Made by a program: the position numbers and the translations under genes. Below, one piece after another: positions 61,604 through 64,000 of a DNA stretch of 64,000 nt. Below the pieces are notes generated by a model. That model worked only from the letters and a program-made list of their open reading frames with translations. It was not told where the DNA came from and made no database searches. The stretch's first letter is position 1. Each line of letters opens with the position of its first letter. The DNA comes from Cylindrospermum stagnale PCC 7417 (GTDB lineage Bacteria; Cyanobacteriota; Cyanobacteriia; Cyanobacteriales; Nostocaceae): the NCBI RefSeq assembly GCF_000317535.1, contig NC_019757.1:3871501-3935500 (forward strand), read 5' to 3'.

Positions 61604-64000
61604 ATGCATCGAATTAGTGCCACATCTGGTGGATGGGATCAGTCATCCGGGTTAATTTTTTTAGAACAAACTCCAGCTCCTTTTGTGTTCATTACGGCTG
61701 CTGATACCGACATTCAAACCTTAGCAGCCACAGTCCCTAAATTACCTGCAACATTTCCGGCATTAAGAGTCGCCAACCTGCTGCAATTACAGCAGCAAAT
61801 AAGTATAGATACTTACGGTGAACAAGTATTAGAACTTGCCCAGGTAATTATTCTGCGCTTATTAGGAGGACGTTCCTACTGGGCTTACGGCTTAGAAGTA
61901 GTGCAAGAAATTGTGCAACGGAATGGCACAACCCTCATTGTAATGCCAGGAGACGATGGTCTTGATCCCGACTTAATCTCTCACTCTACCGTGTCTTTAG
62001 GGATTGTTAACCAAGTATGCCAGTACTTTAGCCAAGGTGGTGTGGAAAATTTTGTTAACGCCCTCCAATTTGTCGCTGATACTTGCCTATTAACTACATT
62101 CAATCCCCCACCACCCCAAGCTGTTCCTCGTGTTGGGTTGTATGAAGCGGGACAAGGCAGACAAGGAGGAATTATTGAAGAAGTTTCTTCTTCATCGACG
62201 CCAATTACCAATTACCAATTACCAATTACCAATTACCGTTACCCTAAAGTGGGCATCTTGTTTTACCGTGCCCATTATCTGGCGGGAAACACTAAGGTAA
62301 TTGATGCTCTGTGCGAAGCTTTGGTAAAAAGAAATTTACAACCTGTACCTGTGTTTGTTTCTTCGTTGCGGGAACCTGATATCAGCGCTGATTTGAGTGA
62401 GTTTTTCCAGCCGAAAGACTCTGAGCATATTGCCGTTTTGCTGAATACCACGAGTTTTTCTTTGGCGCGGTTAGAAACAGAATCACCCCAAATTGAATTG
62501 TGGGAAAACTTGGATGTCCCCGTGTTGCAGGTGATTCTCAGTGGCGGTGCTGTTGAGCAGTGGGAGTCTCAGTTTCAAGGGCTGACTCCCCGCGATATTG
62601 CGATGAATGTGGCTTTACCAGAAGTCGATGGACGAATTATTAGCCGCGCCGTGTCTTTTAAAACGGTGCAAACTCGCAATCCTGACTTAGAAACAGATGT
62701 GGTAGTTTATGAACCAGTTAGCGATCGCATTGAGTTTGTCGCCCAACTAGCGGCCAATTGGGCACGATTACGGGCTAAACCACCCCAAGAACGCCGTATA
62801 TCTCTAATTTTGGCAAATTACCCCAACAGCAATGGCCGCCTCGCTAATGGTGTGGGTTTGGATACGCCAGCTAGTTGTGTGGAAATTCTCAAGGCTTTAC
62901 AGTTGGCTGGGTATTATGTGGAAAATATCCCCGCTGATTCAGATGAGTTGATTCAGCGTCTCACCGCTGGTGTTACTAATGATCCTGAAGGTAGGGACTG
63001 GCGTCCAGTGCAGCAAAGTCTTTCGCTGGCTGAGTATCAGGAGTATTTTGCTGCTTTGCCGGCAGTCGTGCAGCAAGGGATTAGTGAGCGTTGGGGGTGG
63101 GATTTGGAAACGAACCGCCCAGACGCAGAGGAGAAGGCGTCTTTTCCGATTGCGGGAATTCAACTGGGTAATGTGTTTGTGGGCATTCAGCCGGCGAGAG
63201 GCTATGATGTTGACCCTAGCTTGAATTATCATGCGCCGGATTTGCAACCAACTCATGCTTATTTAGCGTTTTATTATTGGGTTAGGGAATCTTTTGGTAC
63301 AGATGCGGTGGTTCATGTGGGGAAACATGGAAATTTAGAATGGCTCCCCGGTAAAAGTGTGGCTTTGTCTAGCAATTGTTATCCTGAAGTCGCTTTGGGA
63401 GCAATGCCTCACCTGTACCCGTTTATTGTCAATGATCCTGGTGAGGGTTCACAAGCAAAGCGTCGCGCCCAAGCGGTAATTATCGATCACCTCACGCCGC
63501 CGATGACTCGCGCTGAACTTTATGGTTCTTTGCAACAGTTAGAAAATTTAATTGATGAATATTACGAAGCTGAAAGTTTAGATCCTTCCCGTTTACCTGT
63601 AATTTGTTCGCGCATTCGGGAACTAGTCATTACAGAAAATCTCTACCGGGATTTGGGAATTCATAGTGAAAAAGACATTGGGGATTTAGAAGCTTTAATC
63701 TTGAATTCCATCGATGGTTATCTTTGCGAATTGAAAGAAGCCCAAATCCGTGATGGGTTACACATTTTCGGGCAATGTCCCCAAGGAAGGCAACTGCGAG
63801 ATTTAATTATAGCGATCGCCCGCCTCCCCAACCGCCACTCCATCGGCATCACCCGCGCCATCGCCCAATATTGGAATTTAGACTTCGACCCCCTCACCGC
63901 CGATTTGTCAATGGACTGTAGGGGCGGGGAAACCCCGCCCTCTTCGCCCTCCGCAGCAGTAGTTGTCAATGGCAAAGACTGTCGCACCAATGGCGATGTT
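61604..64000 (+). CDS. cobN: Cobaltochelatase subunit CobN, N-terminal part (runs off the window)
   Basis: Starts at ATG 61604 (MHRISATSGGWDQSSGLIFL) and is open to the window end, so about 800 of some 1250 residues are present. It belongs to the CobN/ChlH family that inserts cobalt or magnesium into tetrapyrroles. Hallmarks are RLLGGRSYWAYGLEVVQEI, VGILFYRAHYLAGNT, RRISLILANYPNSNGRLANG, GLDTPASCVEILKALQ, VHVGKHGNLEWLPGKSVALS and YPFIVNDPGEGSQAKRRAQA. CobN needs CobS/CobT-type or ChlI/D-type AAA+ partners. Two repeats are inserted in frame (62201-62235 and near 63915-63940). ChlH is the alternative, but the motifs favour CobN. Confidence 0.9.
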   Translation, partial: MHRISATSGGWDQSSGLIFLEQTPAPFVFITAADTDIQTLAATVPKLPATFPALRVANLLQLQQQISIDTYGEQVLELAQVIILRLLGGRSYWAYGLEVVQEIVQRNGTTLIVMPGDDGLDPDLISHSTVSLGIVNQVCQYFSQGGVENFVNALQFVADTCLLTTFNPPPPQAVPRVGLYEAGQGRQGGIIEEVSSSSTPITNYQLPITNYRYPKVGILFYRAHYLAGNTKVIDALCEALVKRNLQPVPVFVSSLREPDISADLSEFFQPKDSEHIAVLLNTTSFSLARLETESPQIELWENLDVPVLQVILSGGAVEQWESQFQGLTPRDIAMNVALPEVDGRIISRAVSFKTVQTRNPDLETDVVVYEPVSDRIEFVAQLAANWARLRAKPPQERRISLILANYPNSNGRLANGVGLDTPASCVEILKALQLAGYYVENIPADSDELIQRLTAGVTNDPEGRDWRPVQQSLSLAEYQEYFAALPAVVQQGISERWGWDLETNRPDAEEKASFPIAGIQLGNVFVGIQPARGYDVDPSLNYHAPDLQPTHAYLAFYYWVRESFGTDAVVHVGKHGNLEWLPGKSVALSSNCYPEVALGAMPHLYPFIVNDPGEGSQAKRRAQAVIIDHLTPPMTRAELYGSLQQLENLIDEYYEAESLDPSRLPVICSRIRELVITENLYRDLGIHSEKDIGDLEALILNSIDGYLCELKEAQIRDGLHIFGQCPQGRQLRDLIIAIARLPNRHSIGITRAIAQYWNLDFDPLTADLSMDCRGGETPPSSPSAAVVVNGKDCRTNGDV
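62201..62235 (+). repeat. Five CCAATTA heptamers inside cobN
   Basis: CCAATTA is repeated exactly five times and then decays (CCGTTA). Read in frame it gives PITNYQLPITNYQL-type residues in the linker between the N-terminal domain and the VGILFYRAHYLAGNT core. A GGACAAGGCAGACAAGG-like stretch (62149-62166) just before it is another repeat of the same type. Confidence 0.9.
63913..63942 (+). repeat. GC-rich hairpin repeat inside cobN
   Basis: GTAGGGGCGGGG-AAA-CCCCGCCC forms a stable hairpin that reads in frame (CRGGETPPS) within the coding sequence. The same GGGGCGGGG...CCCCGCCC type is a common intergenic cyanobacterial repeat. Confidence 0.75.

Overview
The window looks like chromosomal DNA of a filamentous, probably heterocyst-forming cyanobacterium (Nostoc/Anabaena type). 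The signs are very frequent HIP1 octamers (GCGATCGC), 7-base tandem repeats of the Nostoc type (CCAATTA, ATGACTA, GGGGATT), a high-light-inducible protein, carotenoid-binding protein pieces related to OCP, an acidic-N-terminus SigA and DevBCA-like exporters. No tRNA, rRNA, CRISPR array or transposase was recognised.

The left part (about 1.7-12.3 kb) is an accessory island read almost entirely on the minus strand. It holds four cassettes (A-D) of a modular effector family. In its full form a cassette has a conserved upstream module with a palindrome, a conserved leader of about 110 residues without a signal peptide, a variable number of 20-residue repeats, a DUF4157 domain with a HELTH zinc-protease motif, a cassette-specific C-terminal toxin-like domain, and a small gene directly downstream that looks like an immunity gene. 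B and C are intact. A has lost its leader and carries an in-frame TAG before its toxin domain. D has lost everything between leader and toxin. Around them lie small lipoproteins, a 305-bp duplication, gene fragments and a multiply frameshifted beta-propeller gene, so the island is recombining and decaying. DUF4157 proteins are known as candidate cargo of extracellular contractile injection systems (eCIS), but no injection-system structural gene is in the window.

From 12.4 to 25.7 kb is ordinary chromosome: FtsE, a WecB/TagA/CpsF glycosyltransferase, a LuxR-type response regulator, a REC-GAF-PP2C phosphatase with an anti-sigma-like ATPase (partner switching), an OCP C-terminal-domain homologue, QueG, a HAD phosphatase, a helical carotenoid protein, then a DevBCA/MacAB-like exporter (MFP, permease, ATPase) with a TetR regulator.

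From 26 to 36.8 kb is a second exporter (MFP, permease, ATPase, TolC). It is split between permease and ATPase by a 5.6-kb plus-strand island with a fifth effector locus (E). E has the same leader, a frameshift, a long coiled-coil/helical body, a 90-bp palindromic insertion carrying a stop, a kinase-like end piece, a possible immunity gene and a receiver-like gene.

The right part (37-64 kb) is mostly core: a TPR protein, a CheY-like regulator, a GyrA/ParC-type subunit, a secreted beta/gamma-crystallin-like protein, a 167-bp gyrA-type gene fragment, an Hli protein behind an HLR1-like site, sigA, a 1.8-kb non-coding stretch with a strongly structured RNA candidate, gyrB, miaA, a Uma2 nuclease, pcrA, a radical SAM protein, a monooxygenase-like protein, a metallophosphatase, a Pro/Glu-repeat membrane protein, nanE, a GAF histidine kinase and the start of cobN. 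Short tandem repeats sit in frame inside cobN and the GyrA-type gene and overlap the miaA start.
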